A DNA stretch of 6,102 nucleotides, taken from positions 1-6,102 of the forward strand of contig CAKZYI010000907.1 in the NCBI GenBank assembly GCA_937884735.1, in the 5' to 3' direction. A program made the position numbers and the translations under genes. The stretch's first letter is position 1. Every line of letters begins with the position of its first letter. Under the pieces are notes generated by a model that searched no databases, was not told the origin of the DNA, and was given only the letters and a program-made list of their open reading frames with translations. Source of the DNA: an uncultured Pleurocapsa sp. GTDB lineage: Bacteria; Cyanobacteriota; Cyanobacteriia; Cyanobacteriales; Xenococcaceae. This document shows positions 6,029 to 6,102 of the stretch, one piece after another.

Positions 6029-6102
6029 TCTTTTCCTTTGCTTTGTTGAAAAAATAGCTTTACTGATCTATTAACGTCTTGTGTGTCTTTATTGTTCCTC
6101 TT

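Noticed and set aside
6053..6072. Possible terminator hairpin (AATAG / CTATT) after the last gene
   Set aside because: The stem is only 5 bp, AT-rich, with a 10-base loop and no following T-run.
1..6102. CRISPR array, insertion sequence, tRNA or phage module
   Set aside because: No regularly spaced repeats, transposase motifs, terminal inverted repeats or tRNA-like folds were seen; coding sequence of one biosynthetic locus fills the window.

Overview
The window looks like part of a cyanobacterial chromosome carrying an exopolysaccharide (or O-antigen-type) biosynthesis locus. The cyanobacterial assignment rests on six exact copies of the octamer GCGATCGC (HIP1, the highly iterated palindrome of many cyanobacteria). 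About 0.1 copy would be expected by chance in a window this size. The moderately AT-rich coding style and weak or missing Shine-Dalgarno sites at some genes fit this. I cannot name a genus.

All five genes lie on the + strand and are tightly packed, with gaps of 29, 4, 60 and 30 bp. In order they are: (1) a Wzx-type polysaccharide flippase, cut off at its 5' end by the window edge (2-1138); (2) a GT-B family 4 glycosyltransferase (1168-2331); (3) a multi-spanning O-antigen ligase/polymerase-like membrane protein, best read as a Wzy-type polymerase (2336-3769); (4) a PAPS-dependent carbohydrate sulfotransferase of the Sulfotransfer_2 type with a TPR-like N-terminal helix pair (3830-4822); (5) a second, divergent GT-B glycosyltransferase (4853-6001). 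The last 101 bp are AT-rich, with a small tandem repeat and no recognisable gene or strong terminator.

The inferred scheme is as follows. The two glycosyltransferases add sugars to a lipid-linked repeat unit on the cytoplasmic face. The soluble sulfotransferase sulfates that unit or its precursor, also in the cytoplasm. The flippase moves the unit across the membrane, and the Wzy-like protein polymerises it on the periplasmic side. The locus is therefore a candidate for making a sulfated extracellular polysaccharide. The initiating phosphosugar transferase, the Wza/Wzc-type export and chain-length proteins, and any PAPS-supply genes are not in the window.

I found no tRNA, rRNA, CRISPR array, insertion sequence or clear riboswitch. 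The sulfotransferase embedded in a Wzx/Wzy set, with its TPR-like extension, is the most interesting feature. It is not evidence of an entirely new kind of system.
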